Shown here: piece by piece, positions 34,424 to 43,205 of the stretch
Numbering within the stretch: position 1 is the first letter of the stretch
How the letters are laid out: the number at the start of each line of letters is the position of its first letter
Assembly: GCA_000230935.2 (NCBI GenBank)
Contig: AGIQ01000001.1
Coordinates: 434,001-498,000, forward strand
Source of the DNA: Mycolicibacterium rhodesiae JS60
GTDB lineage: Bacteria > Actinomycetota > Actinomycetes > Mycobacteriales > Mycobacteriaceae
DNA: 64,000 nucleotides
Direction: 5' to 3'
The notes under the pieces: model-generated
Told to the model about the DNA's origin: nothing
The model's database searches: none
The model's input: only the letters and a program-made list of their open reading frames with translations
Program-made: the position numbers and the translations under genes

Positions 34424-35693
34424 ATGCGTTCGATAGAGGTGGCGTTGGATGCGCTCGACGCCGCGGTCGAGCTCGTGGCTGCCGCCGATATCGAGGAGCT
34501 GCCCGCACCGCAACGGTTCGCGCCCCTGGGTCGACTGGAAGGCGCGGTGCGCCGCCTGGTCGCGGTCTCACATGCCCAAACCACTCATCTGGAGCGCTAT
34601 GAGGGCTGCCCGCCGATTTCGTTCGTGCTGGCTGATGTGTTGCGGATCAGCCGCAACGCGGCCAAACGCCGGATCCGGGATGCCGAACAGCTCTCGCCGC
34701 GCATGACGTTGACCGGTGATGCACTTCCGGCACTGCTCCCCGAAACCGGGAAGGCCTGGAATGCTGGCCACTTGGATGGTGAGCATGTGCGGGTCATTCA
34801 GAAGTTCTTCCGGGATCTGCCCGATCATGTCGGGCCGGTCGAGATCGAGAAGGCCGAACGCACCCTGGCCGGGCATGCCCAGACGATGCGGCCCGATCAG
34901 CTGGAGAAGGTGGCCGATCGGTTGGCCACCCACCTCAATCCCGACGGGACGTTCTCCGAGGAGGACCGGGCCCGCAAGCGTGGCTTCTGCTGGACCGGCG
35001 GGCAGCGCCCTGACGGGATGAGTGTGGGGAAAGTGGTGGCCACCCCGCAATTGCGGGCCGAGCTGGATGCCGTGTTCGCCAAACTCGCCGCCGCGGGACC
35101 CGACGATCTGCGTAGCCACAGCCAACGCCAGCATGATGCGCTGTCGCAGTTGGTGCGCGAGCGGCTGGGCGATCCGAAACTGGGCCAGCACGGTCACGAT
35201 GATTGTCACCACCACCTTGCAAGACCTCCAGGCCGGTGCCGGCCACGCGGTCACCGCGGGTGGGACGTTGATCCCGATCTCGGATCTGATCCGGATGAAC
35301 GCTCCCACGAACAAGTATCTGGCGGTGTTCGACGGGGTCACCGGACAATCACTATGGCTGGGCCGGTCCAAACGCCTGGCGTCGGCTGATCAGCGGATCA
35401 TGCTGCTGGCCAAATACCGGGGCTGCAGCGCACCGGGCTGCACCGTCAACGGCTACAACAGCCAGGTCCACCACGCCACCCAAGACTGGAAACACGGCGG
35501 CAGGACCGACATCGAGGACCTCACCCTGGCCTGCACATGCGACAACCTGCTCGTCGAAAACCACGGCTGGGAAACCCGCCAACTCCCCAACGGCCAAACC
35601 GAATGGATACCGCCGCCCGACGTGCCACTGCGCGGCGGCACCAACGACTTCCATCATCCTGAGCGCTTCCTGCCGAAAGACGATGATCCCTAG
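34424..35693 (+). pseudogene. DUF222 / HNH endonuclease (13E12 family), frameshifted
   Basis: One frame from ATG 34424 gives the DUF222 region (LRISRNAAKRRIRDAEQLSP, AWNAGHLDGEHVRVIQKFF, ATPQLRAELDAVFAK) up to about 35190, then becomes nonsense. A second frame takes over with VTMIVTTTLQDLQAG, SDLIRMNAPTNKYLAVFD and the HNH module (GCSAPGCTVNGYNSQVHHATQDW, LTLACTCDNLLVENHGW) to the stop at 35691-35693. Around 35185 the text joining LGQH to VTMIV is shorter than in relatives, so a small deletion probably caused the shift. It is only distantly similar to the intact gene at 6751-7980. Confidence 0.8.
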
Positions 35694-35736
35694 GGCCGGG
35701 GAATGAATCCATGCTCACCGGCACTTGTAGGCAAGC

Positions 35737-36828
35737 ATGACGTTCACGCTGACCGATGACTCAGCCCTGCTCCAGCCGATCACCATCGGCGCGAGCACGG
35801 CCCGGAATCGGCTGTTCATGGCGCCGTTGACGCGCTCGCGGGCGCAGGCCGACGGTACCCCCAGTGACTTGCAGGTCGAGTACTACGCGCAGCGTGCCTC
35901 GGCCGGCCTGATCATCACCGAAGCCACCGCCATCTCCCAGGCCGGCAACGGCGCCTACGTCAACACCCCGGGCATCTACACCGACCGCCATCAGGAGAAG
36001 TGGGCCGAGGTCGCCGCCGCGGTGCACGCCCGGGGCGGCCTGATGTTCATGCAGATCTGGCACGTCGGCCGGATGGCGCACCCGGACATCAACGGCGCCG
36101 AGTCGGTGGCACCCTCGGCGATCGCGGCCAACATGTCAGCCCATACTCCCAATGGCAAGCAACCGCTCCCGGTGCCTCGAGCGCTGCGCACCGACGAAAT
36201 CCCCGGTGTGGTAGCACAATTCCGCGCGGCGGCCCGCCGCGCCGTCGACGCCGGACTGGATGGCGTCGAAATCCATTCCGCCAACGGCTATCTGCTGCAC
36301 CAGTTCCTGTCTGACACCGCCAATACCCGCACCGACCGGTACGGCGGATCTGCGCAGAACCGCGCGCGGCTGGCCGCCGAGGTCGTCGAGGCGGTGGCCG
36401 ATGAAATCGGGCCCGGCCGCGTCGGGTTGCGCATCTCGCCGGGAAACTCCGCGGGCGGCGTCAACGAGATCGACACCGTCTCGGCCTATGAAGCACTGCT
36501 GCAACGGATCTCGCCACTCGGACTGGCTTACCTGCACGTCCTCATCAACCCGGATGCCCCCGAGTTCGGCGTTGTCCGGGCCCTGTGGCCAGGGCCGTTC
36601 GTCCTCAACACCGGCCGCGACGTCGACACGACCTTCTGCCAGCTGGAGAACCTCACCGGTTGGGGTGCCATCAGCGCCGCGGCCGTCGGCCGGGCTTACC
36701 TGGCCAACCCCGACCTGATCGAAAGGCTGCGCGCCGGAGCCGAACTCACCGAGCCCGACGTCGCCACGTTCTACTCACCGGGGCCCGCGGGCTATGTCGA
36801 CTACCCGACGTTGGCGCCGATCGGCTGA
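35737..36828 (+). CDS. Old yellow enzyme-family alkene reductase
   Basis: This 363-residue FMN-dependent TIM-barrel enzyme shows RLFMAPLTRSRA, GLIITEATAISQAG, MQIWHVGRMAHPD, the substrate-binding GVEIHSANGYLLHQFL and NTRTDRYGGSAQNRARL, all typical of the NemA/N-ethylmaleimide reductase group. It reduces activated C=C bonds (enones, nitroalkenes) with NAD(P)H. It is monocistronic; its 3' end overlaps the convergent DUF2834 membrane protein gene by 28 bases. Confidence 0.93.
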   Translation: MTFTLTDDSALLQPITIGASTARNRLFMAPLTRSRAQADGTPSDLQVEYYAQRASAGLIITEATAISQAGNGAYVNTPGIYTDRHQEKWAEVAAAVHARGGLMFMQIWHVGRMAHPDINGAESVAPSAIAANMSAHTPNGKQPLPVPRALRTDEIPGVVAQFRAAARRAVDAGLDGVEIHSANGYLLHQFLSDTANTRTDRYGGSAQNRARLAAEVVEAVADEIGPGRVGLRISPGNSAGGVNEIDTVSAYEALLQRISPLGLAYLHVLINPDAPEFGVVRALWPGPFVLNTGRDVDTTFCQLENLTGWGAISAAAVGRAYLANPDLIERLRAGAELTEPDVATFYSPGPAGYVDYPTLAPIG

Positions 36829-37289
36829 AAAGACTTCTCATGCAGCCGCTGGCGTTCCACCGTGGCGAGATAGAACGCCCACGCGAACGCGAAGCTGGTG
36901 AACAGGCTGGAGACGAAGAACAGCCAGGGCCGTCGGATGCCCCGCCGGTAGCCGTCGACGATCGTGAACAACGGCAGCAGGATCACGTTGCCGATCGTGT
37001 AGTCCTGACTGGCCGACGCCGCGGCGGGGTTGTCGTACCCCAGCGTGATGAATTGCCACCAGCTGCCCGCGCCGGTGAAGACGTTGCCGCTGCCGTCGGC
37101 GTACTCGTGCACGAACTGGATGTTGAAGTACCAGCCCAGTGCAATCGATGCCAGACCGACGACGTAGTAGACGATCTCGAGCGCACTGACGGCGGGGCCG
37201 GTGGCCGGTCGTTTGAAGATCGATGAGTTGGATCCGATGATCCACGCGATGACGAGGACAGCCAGCACTGCATGAACGAGGAGCGTCAT
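36801..37289 (-). CDS. DUF2834 family membrane protein
   Basis: This 162-residue protein has an N-terminal hydrophobic helix (LLVHAVLAVLVIAWIIG), further likely membrane segments (VYYVVGLASIALGWYF, VILLPLFTIVDGY, FFVSSLFTSFAFAWAFYLA) and the conserved ALGWYFN and SFAFAWAFYL stretches of DUF2834 proteins. Function unknown. It is divergent from the TetR at 37364, with a strong palindrome between them, so it is probably a target of that repressor. Confidence 0.8.
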   Translation of the reverse strand: MTLLVHAVLAVLVIAWIIGSNSSIFKRPATGPAVSALEIVYYVVGLASIALGWYFNIQFVHEYADGSGNVFTGAGSWWQFITLGYDNPAAASASQDYTIGNVILLPLFTIVDGYRRGIRRPWLFFVSSLFTSFAFAWAFYLATVERQRLHEKSFQPIGANVG

Positions 37290-37323
37290 GGCTACGTAAC
37301 TGTAGTGAAGATCGGCCCGCGTT

Positions 37324-37339
37324 TTGTCAATTTTGACAA
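37324..37339. promoter_or_regulatory. Palindromic operator between DUF2834 and TetR genes
   Basis: TTGTCAATTTTGACAA has perfect 7-base arms (TTGTCAA / TTGACAA) and a 2-base spacer. It lies 35 bases upstream of the membrane protein gene and 24 bases before the chosen TetR start, the classical place for an autoregulatory TetR operator. Confidence 0.65.
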
Positions 37340-37363
37340 TTCCTTGTGCGGTACGTTACCTCC

Positions 37364-37963
37364 GTGGTTCGGCCTGCTCAGACGGCGCGCAGCGAGCGCA
37401 CTCGCGACGCGTTGCGCCGTGCTGCCCTGGTCCGCTTCCTCGCGCAGGGCGTGGAGGACACCTCTGCCGAGCAGATCGCCGACGACGCCGGCGTCTCGCT
37501 GCGCACGTTCTACCGGCACTTCACGTCCAAACATGACCTGCTCTTCGCCGACTACGACGTCGGTCTGGAATGGTTCCGTGCCGCGCTGAACGCCCGCTCA
37601 CCGGGGGAGTCGATCATCGAATCGGTGCAGTCGGCCATCGATGCCTCGCCCTATGACCCGGAGGCCGTGGCCCAGATCGCCTCGCTGCGGGCCAAGGAAC
37701 TGGACCCCGGCCGCATCGTCCGCCACACCAGGCAGGTGGAGGCCGAATTCGCCGACGCGATCGCCGACCAGCTGTCTCTGAGCACCCCGCCGACCACGCC
37801 TGACGAGCGTCTGCGGGTCATCGTCACGGCCCGCTGCATTGCCGCGGCCGTCTTCGGGGCGATGGAGCTGTGGATGGTCGGCGAGGACAGGTCCCTGACC
37901 GAACTGGGGCGACTGTGCCGTACCGCGCTCGAGTCCCTGCGCGGCGGGATCATCGAAGGCTAG
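37364..37963 (+). CDS. TetR family transcriptional regulator
   Basis: This protein of about 199 residues begins VVRPAQTARSERTRDALRRAALV; GTG 37364 is preferred because TetR proteins usually start just before this segment, with GTG 37346 as the alternative. The helix-turn-helix is EQIADDAGVSLRTFYRHFTSKHDLLFADYD. It is divergent from a DUF2834 membrane protein gene with an intervening palindrome and is followed by an NTF2-fold gene 25 bases after its stop. Confidence 0.9.
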   Translation: MVRPAQTARSERTRDALRRAALVRFLAQGVEDTSAEQIADDAGVSLRTFYRHFTSKHDLLFADYDVGLEWFRAALNARSPGESIIESVQSAIDASPYDPEAVAQIASLRAKELDPGRIVRHTRQVEAEFADAIADQLSLSTPPTTPDERLRVIVTARCIAAAVFGAMELWMVGEDRSLTELGRLCRTALESLRGGIIEG

Positions 37964-37988
37964 GAACAACCCCGTGGCATGCTGAGGC

Positions 37989-38381
37989 ATGCATGCTTTT
38001 CGCGCCGCCGTCGAAGCCGGTGATTTCGACGCTCTGCCCGCGCTCTGCACCGAAGACGTCGTCTTCCGCAGCCCCATCGCGCACAAGCCGTATCAGGGCC
38101 GCGAGCAGATCGGCGTGATCCTTCGGGCGGTGTCCCGGGTCTTCGCCGACCTGACCTACGTCAAGGAGATCGGCGGCGAGGGCCAGGCCGACCACGCGTT
38201 GGTGTTCGTCGCCAAGGTGGGCGACCTCGAGATCAACGGCTGCGATTTCCTGCACGTCCGCGAGGACGGCCTGATCGACGAGTTCACCGTGATGCTGCGC
38301 CCGCTCAAGGCTGTCACCGCGTTCGCCGAGCGGATGGCGAAGGAGTTTGAAAAGGAAATGGCCGCGGCCGGATTGGTGTAA
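37989..38381 (+). CDS. SnoaL/NTF2-fold protein
   Basis: This 130-residue protein has a stop directly upstream of its ATG, fixing the start. The pattern (FRAAVEAGDFDALPALCTEDVVFRSPI, YQGREQIGVILRAV, HALVFVAKVGDLEINGCDFLHV, LIDEFTVMLRPLKAV) is a SnoaL-like/NTF2 fold of unknown ligand. It probably shares a transcript with the TetR gene 25 bases upstream. Confidence 0.8.
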   Translation: MHAFRAAVEAGDFDALPALCTEDVVFRSPIAHKPYQGREQIGVILRAVSRVFADLTYVKEIGGEGQADHALVFVAKVGDLEINGCDFLHVREDGLIDEFTVMLRPLKAVTAFAERMAKEFEKEMAAAGLV

Positions 38382-38434
38382 ATCCCGGCGTGTGCTTCCG
38401 CATTTCGGTCGCCGACCGGAGGACGATCTAGTGC

Positions 38435-38836
38435 ATGGCACGGATCGGTGACGACTCGCTGATCGTCTGCGGGGAGCAGCGTCTCGACGGCACTTGGCTT
38501 TTCACCATTCGCTACACCGTGCACTTCGAGCAGGGCGAGCTCGGCACCCGCTTCGCCGACTCGGTGCAGATCTGTGCCGACGGCGGCGCGACACCGGTGC
38601 CGTTCATCGCCTGCGGTCGCTCGGTGCTCCGCAAGAAACGCATCGTCGTCGACGACGACAGCCTGACCGACGATGCCAGTGCGACGGTATGCGTGCGCAG
38701 CGGCGCCGGTGCGCTGACTCAGTCGGCGCGGTTGCGCAGGATCTCCATCCAGTCGGTCGGCACCCGCCCGCGCGGGCCCGGCGTGGTCTCCTCAGCTGGG
38801 CGGCACTCCGGCGGCGCCAGGTCGGGCCCGTCGTAG
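38435..38836 (+). CDS. Conserved-looking orphan of unknown function
   Basis: This 133-residue frame starts at ATG 38435 behind GGAGGA (38419-38424). The first 90 residues have ordinary composition (GTWLFTIRYTVHFEQGELGTRFADS), while the last 40 become Arg/Ser/Gly-rich where the frame runs antisense through the zinc-finger gene at 38719. That suggests a frameshift or that the true protein ends near 38720. No domain recognised. Confidence 0.5.
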   Translation: MARIGDDSLIVCGEQRLDGTWLFTIRYTVHFEQGELGTRFADSVQICADGGATPVPFIACGRSVLRKKRIVVDDDSLTDDASATVCVRSGAGALTQSARLRRISIQSVGTRPRGPGVVSSAGRHSGGARSGPS

Positions 38837-39072
38837 TACTGGTTGCTCTGGTAGTCCCAGAACCAGTCCTCGCCCGGCTCGAACGACCGGATGATCGGAT
38901 GCCCGCTCTCCCGCCAGTGCGCGGCGGCGTGCCGCATCAGCGAATCGTCGCAGCAGCCGATGTGGCCGCACGCCGCGCAGCGCCGCAGGTGCACCCACCA
39001 GCCGCCGGCGGCATCGCATTCGACGCAGCCGGTGCCGCTTGGTGGAACCGTTGGATCGACCGCTTCACCCAT
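38719..39072 (-). CDS. UBP-type zinc finger domain protein
   Basis: From ATG 39072 (MGEAVDPTVPPSG) the protein has 117 residues. It carries a UBP-type zinc finger: CVEC, CAACGHIGCCD and RHAAAHWRESGHPI supply the Cys and His ligands, followed by WFWDYQSNQYYDG. In eukaryotes this fold binds free ubiquitin C-termini; the bacterial role is unknown. The 3' part is antisense to the orphan frame at 38435. Confidence 0.85.
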   Translation of the reverse strand: MGEAVDPTVPPSGTGCVECDAAGGWWVHLRRCAACGHIGCCDDSLMRHAAAHWRESGHPIIRSFEPGEDWFWDYQSNQYYDGPDLAPPECRPAEETTPGPRGRVPTDWMEILRNRAD

Positions 39073-39170
39073 GTTTGGGAGCTTACTGCCCCCGACCTGA
39101 ATTTCCTTGCGGCGCAGACACCTCATGGCGAACGGGCGTGCGATCAACCGCCACCAACTATGGTCACGCC

Positions 39171-39614
39171 ATGGCAACTAAAGATTCCCGTGAGGTCGTG
39201 ATCGAGGCCAGCCCCGAGGAGATCCTGGCGGTGATCACGGACGTCGAGTCGACGCCGACCTGGTCGCCGCAGTATCAAAGCGCGGAAGTGCTGGAGGCCT
39301 ATGACGACGGTAGACCGCAGAAGGTCAAGATGATCGTCAAGGCGGCCGGCCTGACCGACGAGCAGATCGTCGAATACACCTACGGCGACAACGTGGTGAG
39401 CTGGACCCTGCTCAAGGCCAGCCAATTGCGTTCGCAGGACGGCACGTACACGCTGACTCCCGACGGTGACAAGACCAAGCTGCGCTTCGACCTGTCCATC
39501 GACCTCGCGGTGCCGCTGCCCGGGTTCGTCGTCAAACGGGTCATCAAGGGAGCCCTAGAGACCGCCACCGACGGGCTGCGCAAGCAGGTGCTGAAGATCC
39601 AGGGCGGCGGCTGA
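39171..39614 (+). CDS. SRPBCC (polyketide cyclase/START-like) protein, Rv0854-like
   Basis: This 147-residue protein, read from ATG 39171, opens with REVVIEASPEEILAVITDVESTPTWSPQYQSAEV and ends with the amphipathic helix FVVKRVIKGALETATDGLRKQV, a START-like ligand-binding fold. A paralog of about equal length is at 40767, and the racemase gene lies between them, as in M. tuberculosis Rv0854-Rv0857. Role in vivo is unknown; binding of a lipid or CoA-linked ligand is plausible. The next GTG follows 14 bases later. Confidence 0.9.
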   Translation: MATKDSREVVIEASPEEILAVITDVESTPTWSPQYQSAEVLEAYDDGRPQKVKMIVKAAGLTDEQIVEYTYGDNVVSWTLLKASQLRSQDGTYTLTPDGDKTKLRFDLSIDLAVPLPGFVVKRVIKGALETATDGLRKQVLKIQGGG

Positions 39615-39628
39615 GTTACCTTACGGCC

Positions 39629-40708
39629 GTGACGAATACCGGACCCCTTGCCGGGGTGAGAGTGATCGAGCTCGGCGGGATCGGCCCGGGGCCGCACGCC
39701 GGCATGATCCTGGCCGACCTGGGTGCCGACGTGGTCCGGGTGCGCCGGCCTGGCGGATTGACGATGCCCGCCGAGAACGTCGACCTCCTGCACCGCGGGA
39801 AGCGGGTCGTCGACCTGGACGTCAAGTCCGAACCGGGAGCGCTGCTGGAGCTGGCTGCCAGAGCCGATGTCCTGCTGGACTGCTTCCGGCCTGGCACCTG
39901 CGAGCGCCTCGGCATCGGACCCGACGACTGCGCGGCGGTCAATCCGCGGCTGATCTTCGCCCGCATCACCGGCTGGGGGCAGGACGGGCCGCTGGCGTCG
40001 ACCGCCGGCCACGACATCAACTACCTGTCGGCGACCGGTGCGCTGAGCGCCATCGGCTACGCCGACCGTCCGCCGGTCGCGCCGCTGAACCTCGTCGCCG
40101 ACTTCGGCGGCGGCTCGATGCTGGTGCTGCTCGGCGTCGTCGCGGCCCTCTACGAGCGCGAGAAGTCCGGTGCGGGCCAGGTGATCGACGCCGCGATGGT
40201 CGACGGGGTCAGCGTGCTGTCCCAGATGATGTGGACGATGAAGGCGACCGGGAGCCTCAAGGACCGGCGCGAGTCGTTCCTGCTCGACGGCGGCGCGCCC
40301 TACTACCGGACCTACGAGACCGCCGACGGCGGGTACATGGCGGTCGGTGCGATCGAACCGCAGTTCTTCGCCCAGTTGCTGGCCGGCCTCGGGTTGTCGA
40401 CCGACGCCGTGCCGCAGCAGTCCGACGTCGCGCGCTATCCGCAGATGCGGGAGCAATTCGCATCGATCTTCGCCGGCAAGACCCGAGAGGAGTGGACGGC
40501 GATCTTCGCCGGCACCGACGCGTGCGTCACCCCAGTGCTGAGCTGGGCCGAGGCCGCCTCGAACGAACACCTTTTGGCGCGCCGGACGCTCATCGACATC
40601 GACGGGACCCGGCAGGCAGCCCCGGCGCCGCGGTTTTCCCGCAGTGCCGCCGGCCCCGTCGGCGTGCCGCCACAGGAAACAACGCCACTGACCGAACTCG
40701 GCTGGTAA
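39629..40708 (+). CDS. far: Alpha-methylacyl-CoA racemase-like (family III CoA transferase fold)
   Basis: This 359-residue protein has the racemase-type catalytic pattern within the CaiB fold: a His in TAGHDINYLSATGAL, an Asp in NLVADFGGGSMLVL and a Glu in VGAIEPQFF, corresponding to the His126, Asp156 and Glu241 of the structurally known mycobacterial MCR. It would epimerise 2-methyl-branched acyl-CoA esters before beta-oxidation. Start GTG 39629. The position matches M. tuberculosis Rv0855 (far). Flanked by two SRPBCC genes on the same strand. Confidence 0.92.
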   Translation: MTNTGPLAGVRVIELGGIGPGPHAGMILADLGADVVRVRRPGGLTMPAENVDLLHRGKRVVDLDVKSEPGALLELAARADVLLDCFRPGTCERLGIGPDDCAAVNPRLIFARITGWGQDGPLASTAGHDINYLSATGALSAIGYADRPPVAPLNLVADFGGGSMLVLLGVVAALYEREKSGAGQVIDAAMVDGVSVLSQMMWTMKATGSLKDRRESFLLDGGAPYYRTYETADGGYMAVGAIEPQFFAQLLAGLGLSTDAVPQQSDVARYPQMREQFASIFAGKTREEWTAIFAGTDACVTPVLSWAEAASNEHLLARRTLIDIDGTRQAAPAPRFSRSAAGPVGVPPQETTPLTELGW

Positions 40709-40766
40709 TCGGCGAACTGTGCGAAACCCGACACGGTCGGTCGCTTCGGTAGTTATGTTTGCTGGT

Positions 40767-41219
40767 ATGGCGGTTCGGGCATCGCGTGAAATCGTGATCG
40801 ACGCCCCGCCGGAGGCTGTTCTCGACGCGCTCGCCGATGTCGAGTCAGTGCCGGTGTGGTCGCCGATTCACAAGGACGCCCACGTCGTGGATCGCTACGA
40901 CGACGGCAGGCCGCGCCGCGTCAAGGTCACCATCCGCATGTTCGGCTTCTTGGATCACGAGATCCTCGAATACCACTGGGGCCGGGACTGGGTCGTCTGG
41001 GACGCCGACCGCACCGCGCAACAGCATGCCCAGCACGTCGAGTACACCCTTGCGCGCGAGGGCGATGCCACGCGAGTCCGCTTCGACGTCACCGTCGAAC
41101 CGTCCGCGCCACTGCCGCAGTTTCTGGTCAAGCGCGCCAAGAAGGCGGTACTCGCGGCCGCGACGGAAGGCCTGCGCCGCTTCGTCCTGAGCGGCAAGGC
41201 GTCAGCCGCGCCCGGCTAG
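40767..41219 (+). CDS. SRPBCC protein, Rv0856/Rv0857-like
   Basis: This 150-residue START-like protein (ATG 40767) is a paralog of the 39171 gene: SREIVIDAPPEAVLDALADVESVPVWSPIHKDAHV and the C-terminal FLVKRAKKAVLAAATEGLRRFVL match in pattern. M. tuberculosis has two adjacent copies here; this genome has one. Its last 18 bases overlap the convergent dapC gene. Confidence 0.9.
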   Translation: MAVRASREIVIDAPPEAVLDALADVESVPVWSPIHKDAHVVDRYDDGRPRRVKVTIRMFGFLDHEILEYHWGRDWVVWDADRTAQQHAQHVEYTLAREGDATRVRFDVTVEPSAPLPQFLVKRAKKAVLAAATEGLRRFVLSGKASAAPG

Positions 41220-42383
41220 ATCAGAGTGGGCGAGCCGTCGGATCGCCTCGTCGAGGGTGTCGTCACGCTTGCAGAAAGCGAAGCGCACCAGGTGATTCCA
41301 CGCGCCGATGTGCGGGGATGCCGGGTCGCAGAACGCCGACATCGGGATTGCTGCCACCCCGGCCCGGCCGGGTAGCTCTGCGCAGAACGCGGTGCTGTCG
41401 GTGTAGCCCAGCGGCCGCGGGTCGGCGCACAGGAAGTAGGTGCCCGCGCTGTCGTGCACCCCGAAGCCCAGCTCGGTCAACGCCGCTGCGAGCCGGTCGC
41501 GCTTGGCCTGTAGCGAATCCCGCAGCGCACTCACCCACGCCTCTTCGAAGTTCAGTGCATAGGCCACCGCCGGCTGGAACGGGGCGCCGCCCACATAGCT
41601 GAGGTACTGCTTGGCCGCCCGCACGCCGGCGATCAGATCCGGGGCGCCGCAGGCCCAGCCGATCTTCCAGCCGGTGCAGTTGAACATCTTGGCCGCGCTC
41701 GAGATCGTCACTGTCCGCTCCGCCATGCCGGGGTAGGCCGCCAGCGGCAGATGCGACTTGGCGTCGAAGACCAGATGCTCGTACACCTCGTCGGTGATCA
41801 CCAGCAGATCCGCGTCGACGGCCAATGCCGCCAGCGCCCGCAGGTCGTGATCCGAGAGCACCGTGCCGGTGGGGTTGTGCGGTGAGTTCACGATCAGCGC
41901 CTTGGTCCGCGGGGTCACCGCGGCTCGAAGCGCGTCGATGTCGAGGGTGAAACCGCGGCCGTCGGGGACCAGCGGCACGGCCACCCGCCGGCAGCCGGCC
42001 ATTGCGACGACGGGGGAGTAGGAGTCGTAGAACGGCTCGATGAGCAGCACCTCCGAGCCCGGTTCCACCAGGCCGATGACGGCGGCGGCGATCGCCTCGG
42101 TGGCGCCGACGGTGACCAGCACCTCGGATTCCGGGTTGTACTCGACGCCGTACTGCCGCCGGCGCTGGGCGGCGATCGCTTCGCGCAGTGGGGCGATGCC
42201 CAATCCGGGCGGATACTGATTGACGCCCTCGGCGATCGCCTTCTGCGCGACCTCCAGCATGCCGGCCGGACCGTCCTCGTCGGGGAAGCCCTGGCCGAGG
42301 TTCACCGCACCGATGCGCGCGGCGAGCGCCGACATCTCGGCGAAAATCGTCACCGCATACGGCTGCAACCTCGAGACCGTCAT
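41202..42383 (-). CDS. dapC: Class I/II aminotransferase, N-succinyldiaminopimelate aminotransferase DapC
   Basis: This 393-residue PLP enzyme, read from ATG 42383 (MTVSRLQPYAVTIFAEMSAL), closely matches what I recall of M. tuberculosis Rv0858c. Landmarks: NLGQGFPDEDGP, NSPHNPTGTVLS, ITDEVYEHLVF (PLP-contact Asp and Tyr) and the Schiff-base Lys in SSAAKMFNCTGWK. DapC converts N-succinyl-2-amino-6-ketopimelate with glutamate in lysine/meso-diaminopimelate synthesis. Upstream frame to 42428 is open but not conserved. It is divergent from a secreted C39-like protein. Confidence 0.93.
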   Translation of the reverse strand: MTVSRLQPYAVTIFAEMSALAARIGAVNLGQGFPDEDGPAGMLEVAQKAIAEGVNQYPPGLGIAPLREAIAAQRRRQYGVEYNPESEVLVTVGATEAIAAAVIGLVEPGSEVLLIEPFYDSYSPVVAMAGCRRVAVPLVPDGRGFTLDIDALRAAVTPRTKALIVNSPHNPTGTVLSDHDLRALAALAVDADLLVITDEVYEHLVFDAKSHLPLAAYPGMAERTVTISSAAKMFNCTGWKIGWACGAPDLIAGVRAAKQYLSYVGGAPFQPAVAYALNFEEAWVSALRDSLQAKRDRLAAALTELGFGVHDSAGTYFLCADPRPLGYTDSTAFCAELPGRAGVAAIPMSAFCDPASPHIGAWNHLVRFAFCKRDDTLDEAIRRLAHSDLAGRG

Positions 42384-42441
42384 GACCGCGGAGCTTAGTC
42401 GGAGACCGATCATCTGCAGTTTCGTCAATTACGATCGGCCG

Positions 42442-43092
42442 ATGAGGTCGCTGTGGCGCTCGGGTGTGGTCGCGATCGCCGCGGCGCTGGCGATCCTGCT
42501 GGCGCCCGGTGTGGCGCTGGCCGATCCGCCCGGCACGCAAAACGGTGTCTACGGTGACCCGGCCGCGGCGGCACCGTACTGGGCGGCGCAGTCCCTGGAG
42601 GACAACTGCGGGGCCATGTCGGTGGCCGACATCGTCGGACAACTCACCGGGGAGCGCCCGACCGAGGCGCAGATCCTCATGGTCGCCGAGCAGACGCCGT
42701 CGGAGATGAACCCCGGCACCAAGATCTACAAGCCCGACACCGGTGGCATCTCCGTCGGCGATCTGCCGGTGCTGCTCAAGCACTACGGCATCGCATCGGT
42801 GAACAGCGATACGTCGGGACCGGATGCGACCGGCCTGAATGCCCTCGAGCAATACCTCGGCTCCGGCCGCAGGGTGATCGCCTACGTCAACTCCGCACTC
42901 ATCTGGGACACCGACGACCAGCGGACCGCCGCCGATCACTTCGTCGTCGTGACCGGCGTCGACACCAACAAGAACGTCGTGCACCTCAACGATCCGGGTG
43001 CCGAGGAGGCGAACACGAAGATCCCGGTCGCCACCTTCATGAAGGCCTGGGACACCTCGAACGATTCGATCATCGTCACCGCTGCGGCCTGA
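42442..43092 (+). CDS. Secreted C39-like peptidase-fold protein
   Basis: This 216-residue protein starts at ATG 42442 and has an N-terminal signal peptide ([22 protein letters not shown], cleavage before DPPG). The mature part has a papain-like Cys in [17 protein letters not shown], a His in [13 protein letters not shown] and LNDPG, consistent with a C39-type cysteine peptidase domain. Export and a role at the cell envelope are inferred. It lies between dapC and fadA, where M. tuberculosis has no such gene. Confidence 0.85.
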   Translation: MRSLWRSGVVAIAAALAILLAPGVALADPPGTQNGVYGDPAAAAPYWAAQSLEDNCGAMSVADIVGQLTGERPTEAQILMVAEQTPSEMNPGTKIYKPDTGGISVGDLPVLLKHYGIASVNSDTSGPDATGLNALEQYLGSGRRVIAYVNSALIWDTDDQRTAADHFVVVTGVDTNKNVVHLNDPGAEEANTKIPVATFMKAWDTSNDSIIVTAAA

Positions 43093-43105
43093 CCCTGAGC
43101 GACTG

Positions 43106-43121
43106 CCAACCATCCGGTTGG
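43106..43121 (+). terminator. Possible hairpin after the C39-like gene
   Basis: CCAACC-ATCC-GGTTGG forms a 6-bp stem with a 4-base loop 14 bases after the stop of the secreted protein gene. There is no T-run after it, so it is a weak candidate for termination. Confidence 0.3.
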
Positions 43122-43205
43122 GCGGGCTTGGTAGGCTTCGCGATCAGAGGACGACTGTCGAACGATCGTCACGCCAATTCCGAACAGGACCTGGAGAAAA
43201 CACCT

